From Glycomyces fuscus (GTDB lineage Bacteria; Actinomycetota; Actinomycetes; Streptosporangiales; Streptosporangiaceae), in the NCBI GenBank assembly GCA_002529455.1, contig NYMS01000020.1:124001-188000 (forward strand): 64,000 nt of DNA, given 5' to 3'. Of the stretch, positions 8,430-17,302 are shown piece by piece; positions within the stretch are counted from its first letter, which is position 1; the number at the start of each line of letters is the position of its first letter. Below the pieces are notes generated by a model, which was not told the DNA's origin, made no database searches, and was given only the letters and a program-made list of their open reading frames with translations. A program made the position numbers and the translations under genes.

Positions 8430-9569
8430 CTACCCCTCCTGCGTGCCGCGGGGGTAGTCGACGTAACCCCGGGGACCGGACGTGTAGTGGAACTCCTTCT
8501 CCCGGATCGGTACCCACGGCACTCCCGCGGCGATCCGCTCCACGGCGTCCGGATTGGAGATGTAGGGGCGCCCCACCGACACGAGGTCCGCCCGCCCGCT
8601 CGCCACCAGCCGGGCGGCGCTCTGCGGCGTGGTCTCCTCGTGCTCGCCGGTGTTGCCCACGAGCGTCCCGCTCCAGCGCGGGCGCAGGTCGTCCAGGGCC
8701 GGGTAGACCGGGTTGTCCGTGACGTGCAGGTAGGCCAGCCCGAGCGGGTCCAGGGCGGTCAGCAGCTCCCGGTAGACGGGTGCGGGGTCGCGCTCGACCA
8801 TCCCGTTCTCGGGGTTGCCCGGAGCGATCCGCAGCCCCACCCGGTGCGCGCCGACCGCGTCGGCCACGGCCTCGACCGTCTCCACGGCGAACCGGATCCG
8901 CCCGACCGCGTCGCCGCCGTAGCGGTCCGTGCGCAGGTTGGTGTTGTCGGCGAGGAACTGGTGCGGGAGGTAGCTGTTGGCCCCGTGGACCTCCACCCCG
9001 TCGAATCCGGCGCGGATCGCGGCGCGTGCCGCATCCGCGTGGTCGGTGACGGCCCGGCCCACCTCGGCGAGCGTCATCGCGCGGGGGACGACGGTGTCGA
9101 CCTTGCCGTCGAGCGTGTGCAGGCGCCCGGGCGCGCGCACCGCCGAGGGGGCCAGCGGGACGCCTCCGTCCGGGCGGTTGGCGGGGTGCCCGTTGCGCCC
9201 GGCGTGCATGACCTGGGCGAAGATCCGGCCGCCCGCGGCGTGCACCGCCCCGGTGACCCGGCGCCAGGCCTCCACCTGTTCCCCGGTGAACAGCCCGGGC
9301 TGGGTGAGGTACTGCTGTCCGGTCAGGCTCGGGGCGACGCCCTCGGAGACGATCAGCCCCGCGCCGGCGCGCTGGGCGTAGTACTCGGCCATCACCGGGA
9401 GGGGGACCGCGCGGCGGTCGGCGCGCAGGCGGGTCATGGGTGCCATGACCACCCGGTTGGGCAGGGTGAGGCCCGGCAGCGCGTACGTGTCGAGCAGCGG
9501 GTTCGCGGAGGTGCCGGAGGCCGTCGCGGCGGTGGCGGGGACGGTGGCCGTCGTGCTTGTCGTGTTCAT
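8430..9569 (-). CDS. Old Yellow Enzyme-type alkene reductase (NADH:flavin oxidoreductase)
   Basis: 379 residues from the ATG at 9569. It is an FMN-dependent TIM barrel of the OYE/NemA group, with N-terminal LPNRVVMAPMTRLRAD, the FMN/substrate region GLIVSEGVAPS, the active-site HGANSYLPHQFLADNTNLRTDRYGG segment and a phosphate-binding VSVGRPYISNP near the end. Such enzymes reduce activated C=C bonds of enals, enones, maleimides or nitro compounds. The gene is divergent from a MerR regulator at 9638 with an inverted repeat between them, suggesting induction by an electrophile. The true substrate is not predictable. Confidence 0.93.
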   Translation of the reverse strand: MNTTSTTATVPATAATASGTSANPLLDTYALPGLTLPNRVVMAPMTRLRADRRAVPLPVMAEYYAQRAGAGLIVSEGVAPSLTGQQYLTQPGLFTGEQVEAWRRVTGAVHAAGGRIFAQVMHAGRNGHPANRPDGGVPLAPSAVRAPGRLHTLDGKVDTVVPRAMTLAEVGRAVTDHADAARAAIRAGFDGVEVHGANSYLPHQFLADNTNLRTDRYGGDAVGRIRFAVETVEAVADAVGAHRVGLRIAPGNPENGMVERDPAPVYRELLTALDPLGLAYLHVTDNPVYPALDDLRPRWSGTLVGNTGEHEETTPQSAARLVASGRADLVSVGRPYISNPDAVERIAAGVPWVPIREKEFHYTSGPRGYVDYPRGTQEG

Positions 9570-9585
9570 GGGATGAGCGTAAAAT

Positions 9586-9601
9586 CTGACATCCATGTCA
9601 G
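9586..9601. promoter_or_regulatory. MerR-type operator palindrome
   Basis: The inverted repeat ctgacat-cc-atgtcag (7-bp arms, 2-bp centre) is centred between the divergent OYE and merR genes, where a MerR dimer would act on overlapping promoters. Confidence 0.75.
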
Positions 9602-9637
9602 TTTCAAGCCTTTGTGCGACACATCACAGGAGGCGCC

Positions 9638-9982
9638 GTGCGCATCGGTGAACTGTCCCGGCGGACCGGGGTCAGCCCGCGGTCCCTGCGCTACTACGAG
9701 GAGCAGGGACTGCTGGCGTCCAGCCGGACCCCGGGCGGGCACCGCGAGTACGGCGAGGGCGCCGTCGAACGGGTCGACCGCATCCAGTGCCTCTTCTCGG
9801 CGGGCCTCAACAGCGACACCGTCCGCGAGCTCATGCCCTGCATCTACGCCCACGAGCGCGGCGACCCCGCCCCCGACCTGCTGGACGGGCTCCGCTCCGA
9901 GCGCGCTCGGGTCGACGACGCCATCCGCCGCCTGGAGAGGACGAGGGAGGCGCTGGACGTGGTGATCGGCAACGCGACCTGA
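9638..9982 (+). CDS. MerR family transcriptional regulator
   Basis: 114 residues from the GTG at 9638, with ribosome site acaggagg 6 bp upstream. The winged-helix DNA-binding domain is at the very N terminus (MRIGELSRRTGVSPRSLRYY, then EEQGLLASSRTPGGHREY). A dimerisation helix follows (LRSERARVDDAIRRLERTREAL). The C-terminal region is short and contains only one cysteine, in LMPCIYAHE, so a metal-thiolate sensor is not obvious. It probably activates the divergent alkene-reductase gene through the palindrome at 9586. Confidence 0.92.
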   Translation: MRIGELSRRTGVSPRSLRYYEEQGLLASSRTPGGHREYGEGAVERVDRIQCLFSAGLNSDTVRELMPCIYAHERGDPAPDLLDGLRSERARVDDAIRRLERTREALDVVIGNAT

Positions 9983-10123
9983 GGCCGCGGCCGGGGCGGC
10001 GGCCCGCCCGTCCCCTCCCGGACCGGTCGGCCCGCCCGCATGTTCGCTGATGACCGGTTACGCTCACAGCAACAGCGACATGACAGCGAGACCCAGCACC
10101 AAGAGTGCGGCGAGGAGACGGCC

Positions 10124-10486
10124 GTGAACCCTGGCGGAATGGACATGCAGGCCCTGCTCCAGCAGGCCCAGCAGATGCAGCAGCAGCTCGTGGAGGCCCA
10201 GCAGGCGCTGGAGGACGCCGAGGTCGAGGGCACCTCCGGCGGCGGCCTGGTCAAGGTCAAGCTGAGCGGGCGCGGACAGGTCGAGGACGTGACCGTCGCC
10301 CCCGGGGCGATCGACCCCGCCGACCCCGAGGAGAGCGCCCAGACCGTCGCGGACCTGGTCCTGGCGGCCATCCGCGACGCCGAGGCGCAGGTGGAGCGGC
10401 TCCAGCAGGAGAAGATGGGCCCGCTCGCCGAGGGCCTGGGCGGCGGCGGGATGCCTGGCGGTATGCCCGGCCTCCCCGGTTTCTAG
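10124..10486 (+). CDS. ybaB: YbaB/EbfC nucleoid-associated protein
   Basis: 120 residues from the GTG at 10124 with ribosome site cgaggag. It has the YbaB layout: a Gln-rich N-terminal helix (MQALLQQAQQMQQQLVEAQQ), then VEGTSGGGLVKVKLSGRGQVEDVTVAP, then a C-terminal helix (LVLAAIRDAEAQVERLQQEK) and a Gly/Met-rich tail. The protein forms dimers that bind DNA non-specifically. As in most bacteria it precedes recR, here separated from it by 260 bp that hold a repeated dyad element. Confidence 0.95.
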   Translation: MNPGGMDMQALLQQAQQMQQQLVEAQQALEDAEVEGTSGGGLVKVKLSGRGQVEDVTVAPGAIDPADPEESAQTVADLVLAAIRDAEAQVERLQQEKMGPLAEGLGGGGMPGGMPGLPGF

Positions 10487-10505
10487 TTCCGGTTCGGTCC
10501 GGAAC

Positions 10506-10619
10506 TGTTGCCGGTGTGAGTCATGGGACCTGGCCTGCGGTGATCTTGTACTTGTAGCCGATGTCGGCGCCCGGAACCCGCTATGAGTACAAGATCACGG
10601 CGGAGGGGGCGGTCCCGGT
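10506..10619. repeat. 114-bp dyad repeat element, copy A
   Basis: It aligns without gaps to 37942-38055. The core is an inverted repeat: left arm gtgatcttgtacttgtagc (10540-10558), 21-base loop, right arm gctatgagtacaagatcac (10580-10598). The two non-Watson-Crick positions both become G-U pairs in RNA. A conserved purine-rich flank (ggagggggcgg) follows the right arm. It lies between ybaB and recR. Function unknown. Confidence 0.85.
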
Positions 10620-10746
10620 CCCGGCCCCGGTACCTCCGCCGGCGGGGTGGACCCCGCGTGTACGCGGAGGTCCGCCGCGCCGGATACGGTGGGGGGAGGG
10701 GATACGGACCGCCCCGACAGATCCGGTCCGGACCGATGGGTAGGCG

Positions 10747-11346
10747 ATGTACGAAGGCGCGGTGCAGAATCTGATCGACGAGCTCGGGCGGCTGCCCGGC
10801 GTCGGTCCGAAAAGTGCGCAGCGCATCGCCTTCCACCTCCTGTCCGCCGAGCACGCCGACGTCAAACGCCTCGTCAGCGCGCTCGTCGAGGTCAAGGAGA
10901 AGGTGCGCTTCTGCTCGGTCTGCGGCAACGTCGCCGAAGAGGACCAGTGCCGCATCTGCCGCGACGCCCGCCGCGACCCCGCCGTCATCTGTGTGGTCGA
11001 GGAGTCCAAGGACGTCGTCGCCATCGAGCGCACCCGTGAGTTCCGGGGCCGCTACCACGTCCTGGGCGGCGCCATCAGCCCCATCGAGGGCGTGGGCCCC
11101 GACGACCTGCGCATCAAGGAGCTCATGACCCGCCTGGCCGACGGCCAGGTGACGGAGCTGATCCTGGCCACGGACCCCAACCTGGAAGGGGAGGCCACCG
11201 CGACCTATCTGGCGCGGCTGGTCAAACCCATGGGGTTGAAGGTGACCCGTCTGGCCAGCGGCCTGCCCGTCGGAGGCGACCTGGAGTACGCCGACGAGGT
11301 CACTCTCGGCCGTGCCTTCGAGGGTCGCCGCAGCCTGGAGTTCTAG
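10747..11346 (+). CDS. recR: recombination protein RecR
   Basis: 199 residues, full family length. It has the helix-hairpin-helix [17 protein letters not shown] at 16-32, a C4 zinc finger (Cys56, 59, 68, 71 in CSVCGN and CRICRD) and a Toprim domain from about 79 ([17 protein letters not shown], with [13 protein letters not shown]). The C-terminal [26 protein letters not shown] is typical. It acts with RecF and RecO to load RecA at gaps. The start at 10747 is set by family length and alignment. Confidence 0.98.
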   Translation: MYEGAVQNLIDELGRLPGVGPKSAQRIAFHLLSAEHADVKRLVSALVEVKEKVRFCSVCGNVAEEDQCRICRDARRDPAVICVVEESKDVVAIERTREFRGRYHVLGGAISPIEGVGPDDLRIKELMTRLADGQVTELILATDPNLEGEATATYLARLVKPMGLKVTRLASGLPVGGDLEYADEVTLGRAFEGRRSLEF

Positions 11347-11525
11347 CTCACATTCGCCGTTCATCCGTGCGAAACGTGAGTAACCTCCGCCTGACCGGGT
11401 AAGCCCCCTCGCCGGTGTGTCAAGACGCCACGCCCTCCCGTCGCAGGTCAGACGGGGTGGATGATGGCGTCTGTGGCTACACTCCATTTCATTGTCTTGA
11501 TCCCAACTCCTCAGGAGCATCGATC

Positions 11526-12797
11526 GTGGCCCTAATCGTGCAGAAGTACGGTGGGTCTTCCGTGGCCGACGCGGAAGCCATCAAGCGAGTAGCCCAGCGG
11601 ATCGTCGCTCAGAAAAAGGCGGGATATGACGTCGTCGTCGTGGTCTCGGCCATGGGCGACACCACCGACGAACTCCTGGACCTGGCCGAGCAGGTCAGTC
11701 CGATGCCGCCCGCCCGCGAACTGGACATGCTCGTCACCGCGGGTGAGCGCATGTCCATGGCACTCGTGGCGATGGCCATCGAGAACCTGGGGTTCGAAGC
11801 CAGGTCCTTCACCGGATCCCAGGCCGGTGTGATCACCACGTCGCTGCACGGCAACGCCAAGATCATCGACGTGACCCCGGGCCGTATCCAGGAGGCCGTG
11901 GGCGAGGGCGCGATCTGCATCGTCGCCGGGTTCCAGGGCGTCTCCCAGGACACCAAGGACATCACGTCCCTGGGCCGGGGCGGCTCCGACACCACAGCCG
12001 TCGCGCTGGCCGCCGCGCTGGAGGCCGACGCCTGCGAGATCTACAGCGACGTCGACGGTGTGTTCACCGCCGACCCGCGCATCGTGCCGAGCGCGCAGCG
12101 CATCCCCCAGATCTCCTACGAGGAGATGCTGGAGATGGCGGCGTCCGGGACCAAGATCCTGCACCTGCGCTGTGTCGAGTACGCGCGTCAGTACAACATC
12201 CCCCTTCACGTCCGTTCATCTTTCAGCCAGAAGCCGGGGACGTGGGTCGTCCCGGAAGTCGAGGAAAGCGAAGGCATGGAACAGCCGATCATCTCCGGTG
12301 TCTCTCACGACCGGAGCGAAGCCAAGATCACCGTCGTCGGCGTGCCCGACAAGATCGGTGAGGCCGCGACGATCTTCCGGGCCCTGGCCGACGCCGAGAT
12401 CAACATCGACATGATCGTCCAGAACGTGTCGGCGGTCTCCACCTCGCGCACCGACATCTCCTTCACGGTCCCCAAGGACTTCGGCAAGGAGGCCGTCGCC
12501 GCGCTCAAGAAGGTGCAGGACAAGGTCGGGTTCGAGTCCCTGCGCTACGACGACAAGATCGGCAAGGTGTCGCTGATCGGCGCGGGCATGCGCTCCTACC
12601 CGGGCGTCACCGCCCGCTTCTTCGACGCCATCGCCGGCTCGGGCACCAACGTCGAGATGATCTCCACCTCGGAGATCCGCATCTCGGTGATCGTCGAGGA
12701 GGACCAGATCGACGCGGCCGTCCGCGCCGCCCACAGTGAGTTCCAGCTCGACGCCGACCAGGTCGAGGCTGTCGTGTACGGAGGTACCGGCCGATGA
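11526..12797 (+). CDS. lysC: aspartate kinase (alpha subunit; internal beta start)
   Basis: 423 residues from the GTG at 11526 (caggagcat ribosome site), the usual length for actinobacterial aspartokinase. The kinase domain begins [14 protein letters not shown], with [23 protein letters not shown] around 155-180. Two ACT domains follow from about 265 ([20 protein letters not shown], then [20 protein letters not shown]), which bind lysine and threonine for feedback control. It phosphorylates L-aspartate, the first step towards lysine, threonine, methionine and diaminopimelate. The stop overlaps the asd start by 4 bp (ATGA), so the two are translationally coupled. Confidence 0.97.
   Translation: MALIVQKYGGSSVADAEAIKRVAQRIVAQKKAGYDVVVVVSAMGDTTDELLDLAEQVSPMPPARELDMLVTAGERMSMALVAMAIENLGFEARSFTGSQAGVITTSLHGNAKIIDVTPGRIQEAVGEGAICIVAGFQGVSQDTKDITSLGRGGSDTTAVALAAALEADACEIYSDVDGVFTADPRIVPSAQRIPQISYEEMLEMAASGTKILHLRCVEYARQYNIPLHVRSSFSQKPGTWVVPEVEESEGMEQPIISGVSHDRSEAKITVVGVPDKIGEAATIFRALADAEINIDMIVQNVSAVSTSRTDISFTVPKDFGKEAVAALKKVQDKVGFESLRYDDKIGKVSLIGAGMRSYPGVTARFFDAIAGSGTNVEMISTSEIRISVIVEEDQIDAAVRAAHSEFQLDADQVEAVVYGGTGR
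12276..12797 (+). other. lysC: internal translation start giving aspartokinase beta subunit
   Basis: Codon 251 is an ATG preceded by gaggaaagcg, a plausible ribosome site. The product would start [19 protein letters not shown] and comprise the two ACT domains (173 residues). Corynebacterial and Bacillus aspartokinases make such a beta subunit from the same place and assemble as alpha2beta2. Its existence here is inferred from position and sequence similarity. Confidence 0.65.
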
Positions 12798-13855
12798 GCA
12801 ACCGTCTTCCCACCCTGGCCGTCGTCGGCGCCACCGGCGCCGTCGGCACCGTGATGCTGGACATCCTGACCCAGCGCGAGAACGTCTGGGGCGAGATCCG
12901 CCTCGTCGCCTCCCCGCGCAGCGCGGGCAAGGTCCTGCGCGTGCGCGGCGAGGACGTCGTGGTCCAGGCCCTGGCCCCCGAGGTCTTCGACGGCGTGGAC
13001 GTCGCCATGTTCGACGTCCCCGACGAGGTCTCCAAGGAGTGGGCGCCGATCGCCGCCGCCCGCGGCGCGGTCGCCGTCGACAACTCCGGCGCGTTCCGCA
13101 TGGACCCCGACGTCCCGCTCGTGGTGCCCGAGGTCAACGCGGACCAGGTCCGCAACCGCCCGCGCGGCATCATCAGCAACCCCAACTGCACCACCCTGTC
13201 GATGATCGTGGCCATCGGTGCCCTGCACCGCGCCCACGGCGTCACCGACCTGGTGGTCTCCTCCTACCAGGCCGCCTCCGGCGCCGGCCAGGAGGGCATC
13301 GACACCCTGCGCGACCAGATGGCCAAGGCCGGTGCCGACCGCAGCCTGGGCGACAAGGCGGGCGACGTGCGCGCCGCCGTCGGCGAGCTGGGCCCGTTCC
13401 CGGCGCCGCTGGCCTACAACGTCGTGCCGTGGGCGGGTTCGCTCAAGGACGACGGCTGGTCCTCGGAGGAGCTCAAGGTCCGCAACGAGTCCCGCAAGAT
13501 CCTGGGCCTGCCCGACCTGCGCGTCTCGGCCACCTGCGTCCGCGTCCCCGTGATCACCACCCACGCGCTGGTCGTCCACGCGACCTTCTCCGACGAGGTG
13601 ACCGCCGACGCCGCCCGCGAGCTGCTCGGCTCCGCGGAGGGCGTCCAGGTCCAGGACGACCCCGCCAACGGCGAGTTCCCGACCCCGGCCGACGTCGTGG
13701 GCACCGACCCGACCTGGGTCGGCCGCATCCGCCAGTCGCTGGACGACCCGAGGTCGCTGGACCTGTTCCTGTGCGGGGACAACCTGCGCAAGGGCGCCGC
13801 GCTCAACACGGCGCAGATCGCCGAGGTCGTGGCCCGGGAGTTCACCCAGGCCTGA
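12794..13855 (+). CDS. asd: aspartate-semialdehyde dehydrogenase
   Basis: 353 residues. The N-terminal NADP-binding segment is [20 protein letters not shown]; the catalytic Cys132 is in [11 protein letters not shown]. The product reduces aspartyl phosphate to aspartate semialdehyde, directly after LysC. It also has the family features [14 protein letters not shown] and the C-terminal VRIRQSLDD-like segment ([22 protein letters not shown]). The overlap with lysC (ATGA) and the terminator at 13965 define a lysC-asd operon. Confidence 0.97.
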   Translation: MSNRLPTLAVVGATGAVGTVMLDILTQRENVWGEIRLVASPRSAGKVLRVRGEDVVVQALAPEVFDGVDVAMFDVPDEVSKEWAPIAAARGAVAVDNSGAFRMDPDVPLVVPEVNADQVRNRPRGIISNPNCTTLSMIVAIGALHRAHGVTDLVVSSYQAASGAGQEGIDTLRDQMAKAGADRSLGDKAGDVRAAVGELGPFPAPLAYNVVPWAGSLKDDGWSSEELKVRNESRKILGLPDLRVSATCVRVPVITTHALVVHATFSDEVTADAARELLGSAEGVQVQDDPANGEFPTPADVVGTDPTWVGRIRQSLDDPRSLDLFLCGDNLRKGAALNTAQIAEVVAREFTQA

Positions 13856-13964
13856 CCGGGGACACCGCCGGGCGCCTCCAGCTGATCACTCCGGGTGACG
13901 GGGAACGGCTGGGCGGAGCAGGCGTCCGGCGGCGTCCGTACCGGCGTGCCCGCCGGTGAACGCC

Positions 13965-14001
13965 GAGGGCGGCGGCCCCCCTTCTCGGGGCCGCCGCCCT
14001 C
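13965..14001. terminator. bidirectional terminator hairpin
   Basis: A perfect 15-bp stem (gagggcggcggcccc with its complement, 7-base loop ccttctc) lies between asd and the convergent gntR gene. It can serve both transcripts. Confidence 0.85.
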
Positions 14002-14015
14002 GCGCGTGCCCGGGG

Positions 14016-14759
14016 TCAGTGCCGCCGCGGGTCGCCGGGGCGGCGGGGCCGGGCCAGTGTCAGCTTGTAGAGGAGTCGGCACTGCTCGGACGAGCCGATG
14101 AGGTCGGAGGTCTCCACCGGCCGGTTGCCGCTGAAGTGGGTGCGCTCCACCACCAGCACGGGCACTCCCGGCGCCGATCCGAGCAGGGAGGCCTCGGAGT
14201 CGCGCAGGGCGCGTACGCCCACCTCCTCCACCACGCGGTCGACCGGGTGGCCCGCCGCGCTGAGCCGTTCGAGCAGCCCGCTCCCGGGCGAGCTGTCGAA
14301 GGGGGTGCGCAGGGTGCCCGCGGTCAGGGACGCGGGCTCCCAGGACCGGTGCAGGGTGATGGGCAGTTCCGAGGACAGCCCGCGCGAGGTGGTGCGGTAC
14401 ACCGGTTCGCCCTCGCGCAGCCGGAGCCGGAGGCTCAGCGGCGGCGCGCACTGCTCCTGCTCGGTGCCGATCGCCTCGCGGCTGAGCCGTCCCAGGCCCG
14501 AACCGGAGGAGGAGTCGGTCCTGCAGATCCGGAAGAGCTCGGGGACGGTGCGCACGTAGTACCCGGAGCCGGGCCTGGACTCGACCAGGCCCTCGGTCAC
14601 CAGGAGCCGGAGCGCGGTGCGGGAGATCTGCTCGCTGACGCGGTAGGAGCGCGCCAGCCGGGTCCGGGAGGGCAGGCGCGTGCCGGGTGGCAGCTCCCCG
14701 CTCAGGATCGGCCCGCGCAGTTGTTCGGCCAGCCAGAGGTACCTGGGTTGCCTGCCCAT
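14016..14759 (-). CDS. GntR family regulator with UTRA ligand domain
   Basis: 247 residues from the ATG at 14759 (a GTG two codons earlier is possible). The N-terminal winged helix is clear: LRGPILSGELPPGTRLPSR, then TRLARSYRVSEQISRTALRLL. The C-terminal domain, with LREGEPVYRTTSRGLSSE, then LSAAGHPVDRVVEEVGVRAL and VPVLVVERTHFSGNRPVETSD, is the UTRA fold shared with HutC, DasR and FarR, which bind small effectors. No metabolic operon adjoins it, so the regulon is unknown. The terminator at 13965 lies just past its stop. Confidence 0.93.
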   Translation of the reverse strand: MGRQPRYLWLAEQLRGPILSGELPPGTRLPSRTRLARSYRVSEQISRTALRLLVTEGLVESRPGSGYYVRTVPELFRICRTDSSSGSGLGRLSREAIGTEQEQCAPPLSLRLRLREGEPVYRTTSRGLSSELPITLHRSWEPASLTAGTLRTPFDSSPGSGLLERLSAAGHPVDRVVEEVGVRALRDSEASLLGSAPGVPVLVVERTHFSGNRPVETSDLIGSSEQCRLLYKLTLARPRRPGDPRRH

Positions 14760-15127
14760 GGTCACGGGGCCTCGGCCGCGCGGCCTCCCGTCGCCCGTTG
14801 GCCTCTGTGCTCTCCCACGGCGGAGGGGACGGGGTGGTGGTCGCCGGTGCCGGGGCCACCGCCGTCTCCGGTGGGGAATCCGGTGGGGAGGAGGGGAGTG
14901 AACCTGCCAGATCGCCGAAGCTCGCCCATGGCCCCAGTAAAGCAGCGGGAGGGCCTGACATGTGGCGTTACCTGAAAGTAGTGGCATGAGTTCGCATGGT
15001 CACCACGGAATCGGAACTCCGTCCTTGCGAAGTGGAAACGCCCGAAAACCGGGAAACGCCACGGGATCCACCACCCCAACAGTTACTCTGCGTAACAATA
15101 GGGAGTGTGTCTTGCTGGGGGGAAACC
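14760..15127. other. intergenic region between gntR and a membrane-protein gene
   Basis: About 370 bp with no credible gene. The right half is less GC-rich and holds the short inverted repeat gttac-tctgc-gtaac at 15082-15096, about 30 bp before the next start. It may be a promoter or operator. I see nothing else specific. Confidence 0.5.
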
Positions 15128-15475
15128 ATGATCACGAGCCTCGCGGACCGTGCTGAGACGACCGTCGCCTGGATGGGCGGGATCACCGGGGTGGTCCTGG
15201 CACTCGCGGCCCTGGCGGTGCTGGTCCTGGTGGTCGCCGCGGTCGTCTCGGCGCTGACCGACCGCGACACCACCGGGGGCGGCAAGCTGCTGTGGGTCGT
15301 CTTCATCCTCTGGTTCCCGCTGTTCGGGGCGATCGCCTGGTTCGTGGTGGGCAGGAAGGGCCACCTCAACCGCTTCCTCGGCATCGACAAGGGGAAGGCG
15401 CGCCACACGATCCCGACCAGTGTGGGCCAGCACAGCGACGCGCTGCCCCACCGCAACGGACTGCACCACGCCTGA
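15128..15475 (+). CDS. small PLDc_N-type membrane protein
   Basis: 115 residues from the ATG at 15128. An upstream in-frame start would add a non-homologous leader. Two transmembrane segments are visible at about 19-42 (GVVLALAALAVLVLVVAAVV) and 55-76 (LLWVVFILWFPLFGAIAWFV), followed by a short cytoplasmic tail starting VGRKGHLNRF. The LWVVFILWFPLFGAIAWF pattern is that of the PLDc_N (phospholipase D nuclease N-terminal) module, which often occurs alone as a small membrane protein of unknown role. A terminator follows at 15503. Confidence 0.8.
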   Translation: MITSLADRAETTVAWMGGITGVVLALAALAVLVLVVAAVVSALTDRDTTGGGKLLWVVFILWFPLFGAIAWFVVGRKGHLNRFLGIDKGKARHTIPTSVGQHSDALPHRNGLHHA

Positions 15476-15502
15476 GCCCGGCGGCGGGCGCCGCTGAGGG
15501 GG

Positions 15503-15538
15503 AGCCCCGGAACCGGGAGGGAGCCCGGATCCGGGGCT
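15503..15538 (+). terminator. terminator hairpin
   Basis: The arms agccccggaaccggg and cccggatccggggct pair with one mismatch around a 6-base loop, followed by ttt. It lies 27 bp after the preceding stop. Confidence 0.8.
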
Positions 15539-15746
15539 TTCCCGTGCCCGCCGCCGGACGGGGCGCTCCGCCTGCCGGGCGTTCGGCCGGGGCCCGGTGG
15601 CCGGACCGTCCCGGGAGGGTGTTTCCCGTGGTCGGCGCCGGCGGCGGGTACGCGCACAAGGCCCCGTGGATACCGCGTCAGCGCCCCGCGGCCGGGTATC
15701 AGCCCTGTACGGGACGTACCGACCGCGCCGGGAAGGGGCTGGGAAG

Positions 15747-16394
15747 ATGGCCAGGAACGCCGACGTCGCCCGCGTCGTGGTGGACGAGGCGGGGACGACC
15801 CTCGCCGCCGAGGCCGGGATCCGGCTGGCGGACAGGCCCGCCGCGCTGTGGCAGCTGCTGGTGCTGGTGAACCTGATGTCCGCGCGCATCTCGGCGCGGA
15901 TCGCGATCGCCGCCGCGAGGGAGCTCAACCGGGCGGGCGGCACGACCCCCGAGGGGATGGCCTCGCTCAGCTGGCAGGACCGCGTGGACGCGCTGGGGCG
16001 CGGGCACTACGTCCGCTACGACGAGAGCACCGCCACCCGGCTCGGGGAGTGCGCCGACCGGGTGAGCGAGGAGTACCAGGGCGACCTGCGCAGACTCGGC
16101 GAGCGCTCCGAGCACCGGAGGAGCCGTGTGGAGTCGATGGTCCAGGAGTTCTCCGGCATCGGTCCGACGGGTGCCGTGATGTTCTGCCGCGAGGTCCAGG
16201 AGGTGTGGCCCTGGCTGCGGCCCTACACCGACAAGTACGTGCTGGCCGGGGCCAAGAAGGTCGGCCTGCCCAGGGACGGGGGCAAGCTCGCCGAACTCGT
16301 GGGGGAGGACGAGGTCGCGCACCTGGCGGCCGGGCTCGCCCGCGTCGCGCGCGACGGGGACCTCGCCGACCGCGTCCTCGAGAGGGTGGGCTGA
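15747..16394 (+). CDS. HhH-GPD-superfamily-like protein, probably non-catalytic
   Basis: 215 residues from the ATG at 15747, with ribosome site gggaag close before. The mostly helical protein has MASLSWQDRVDALGRGHYVRYDES and then FSGIGPTGAVMFCREVQEVWPWLRPYTDK, which resembles the helix-hairpin-helix and following helix of DNA glycosylases of the EndoIII/HhH-GPD superfamily. I do not see the catalytic Lys/Asp arrangement or the iron-sulphur cysteine cluster of EndoIII. It may bind DNA without being a glycosylase, and the function is unknown. The gene converges on the next with only 5 bp between stops. Confidence 0.65.
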   Translation: MARNADVARVVVDEAGTTLAAEAGIRLADRPAALWQLLVLVNLMSARISARIAIAAARELNRAGGTTPEGMASLSWQDRVDALGRGHYVRYDESTATRLGECADRVSEEYQGDLRRLGERSEHRRSRVESMVQEFSGIGPTGAVMFCREVQEVWPWLRPYTDKYVLAGAKKVGLPRDGGKLAELVGEDEVAHLAAGLARVARDGDLADRVLERVG

Positions 16395-16399
16395 GGGGG

Positions 16400-17179
16400 T
16401 CAGGCCTCGAAGTCGGCGAAGTCGAAGCCGGGGGAGACGAAGCAGCCGACCACCGTCTCCTCACCGCCCAGCGGTCGGGCGGCCTGCCAGGTACCGGCCG
16501 GGACCACCGCCTGGAGGCGCTCGCCCCGTTCGACGGCCGGGCCCAGGACCACCTGTCCGCCGGGTTGCGGGGTGGTGCCCGTGCCGCCCAGCTCCAGCCG
16601 CAGCGGACCTCCCCGGTGGAAGACCCACACCTCGTCCGAGCGCACCCGGTGCCAGCGCGACTCCTCGCCGGGACCGAGCAGGAAGTGGATGCCGGTGGCG
16701 GTGGGCCGCGGCCCCGGGTAGCCCTCCGGGTGCACGGTGGTCCCGGTGCGCCAGGTCTGCCGGTACCAGCCGCCCTCGGGGTGCGGCAGCAGGTCCAGCG
16801 CCTCGGCCGTCGCGGACCTGGCCTCGGCGCCCGTGTAGCGGCCCCGGGGGTCGCGGCGCAGGTAGCGCACGCCCGTCACGGCCCTGCGGGGGATCGGCCC
16901 GTAGACGTGCGGGAAGAGGACGTCGTCCCCCACGCCCGGGGGCGGGGCGGGCTCGGCCGCCTCCCAGCGCACCTCGCAGCCGACCGCGTCGGTGTCCACG
17001 ACGAGGGCGACCAGCTGGCCGGCGGCGCCGGTGTAGAACGCGTTGGCCACCGCCAGCAGCGTGGGCTCGTCCGGCGAGGCGTGCACGAACCCCTGTGTGC
17101 TCAGGGAGTCGGCCTCGATGTCGCTGCCGCTGGAGGAGGTCCAGCGTTCGAGCTCGGTCATGTGCAGTACGTGGGGCAT
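16400..17179 (-). CDS. DUF952 / cupin_5 (DUF985) fusion protein
   Basis: 259 residues in two parts. Residues 1-115 match DUF952: an opening HVLHMTELERW, the segment STQGFVHASPDEPTLLAVANAFY, and DVLFPHVYGPIPRRAVTGVR. Residues 120-259 are a cupin_5/DUF985 domain: LDLLPHPEGGWYRQTWRTG, then TGIHFLLGPGEESRWHRVRSDEVW and GCFVSPGFDFADFE. Each occurs alone in many bacteria; DUF985 proteins are RmlC-like cupins of uncertain activity. The fusion suggests that the two act on one substrate. No operon partner. Confidence 0.85.
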   Translation of the reverse strand: MPHVLHMTELERWTSSSGSDIEADSLSTQGFVHASPDEPTLLAVANAFYTGAAGQLVALVVDTDAVGCEVRWEAAEPAPPPGVGDDVLFPHVYGPIPRRAVTGVRYLRRDPRGRYTGAEARSATAEALDLLPHPEGGWYRQTWRTGTTVHPEGYPGPRPTATGIHFLLGPGEESRWHRVRSDEVWVFHRGGPLRLELGGTGTTPQPGGQVVLGPAVERGERLQAVVPAGTWQAARPLGGEETVVGCFVSPGFDFADFEA

Positions 17180-17214
17180 GCGGCCGACCGTACACCGGAC
17201 CGGGTGGCGGGCCG

Positions 17215-17235
17215 TTGTCCACAGGCTGTGGACAG
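17215..17235. repeat. paired DnaA-box-like palindrome 1
   Basis: The inverted repeat tgtccacag-g-ctgtggaca contains the actinobacterial DnaA-box consensus TTGTCCACA on one strand and a one-mismatch copy on the other. It lies between the DUF952 gene start and the stop of the next minus-strand gene. Confidence 0.7.
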
Positions 17236-17302
17236 GGGGAGGGCGGCGGCCGGGGACAGGCGGCGCCCCGGCCGGTTCGGGCCGAAGCGCCGCGCACGCG
17301 GA

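Noticed and set aside
7029-9965. Very long plus-strand open frame (978 codons)
   Set aside because: It runs antisense through the methyltransferase and alkene-reductase genes and then out of frame through merR. Stops are rare in GC-rich DNA; no domain is recognisable.
10561-10743. 60-codon frame starting MSAPGTRYEYKIT
   Set aside because: It lies over the dyad element and has no ribosome site. The YKYKI segment is a result of the repeat arm. It was kept only as a note in the repeat finding.
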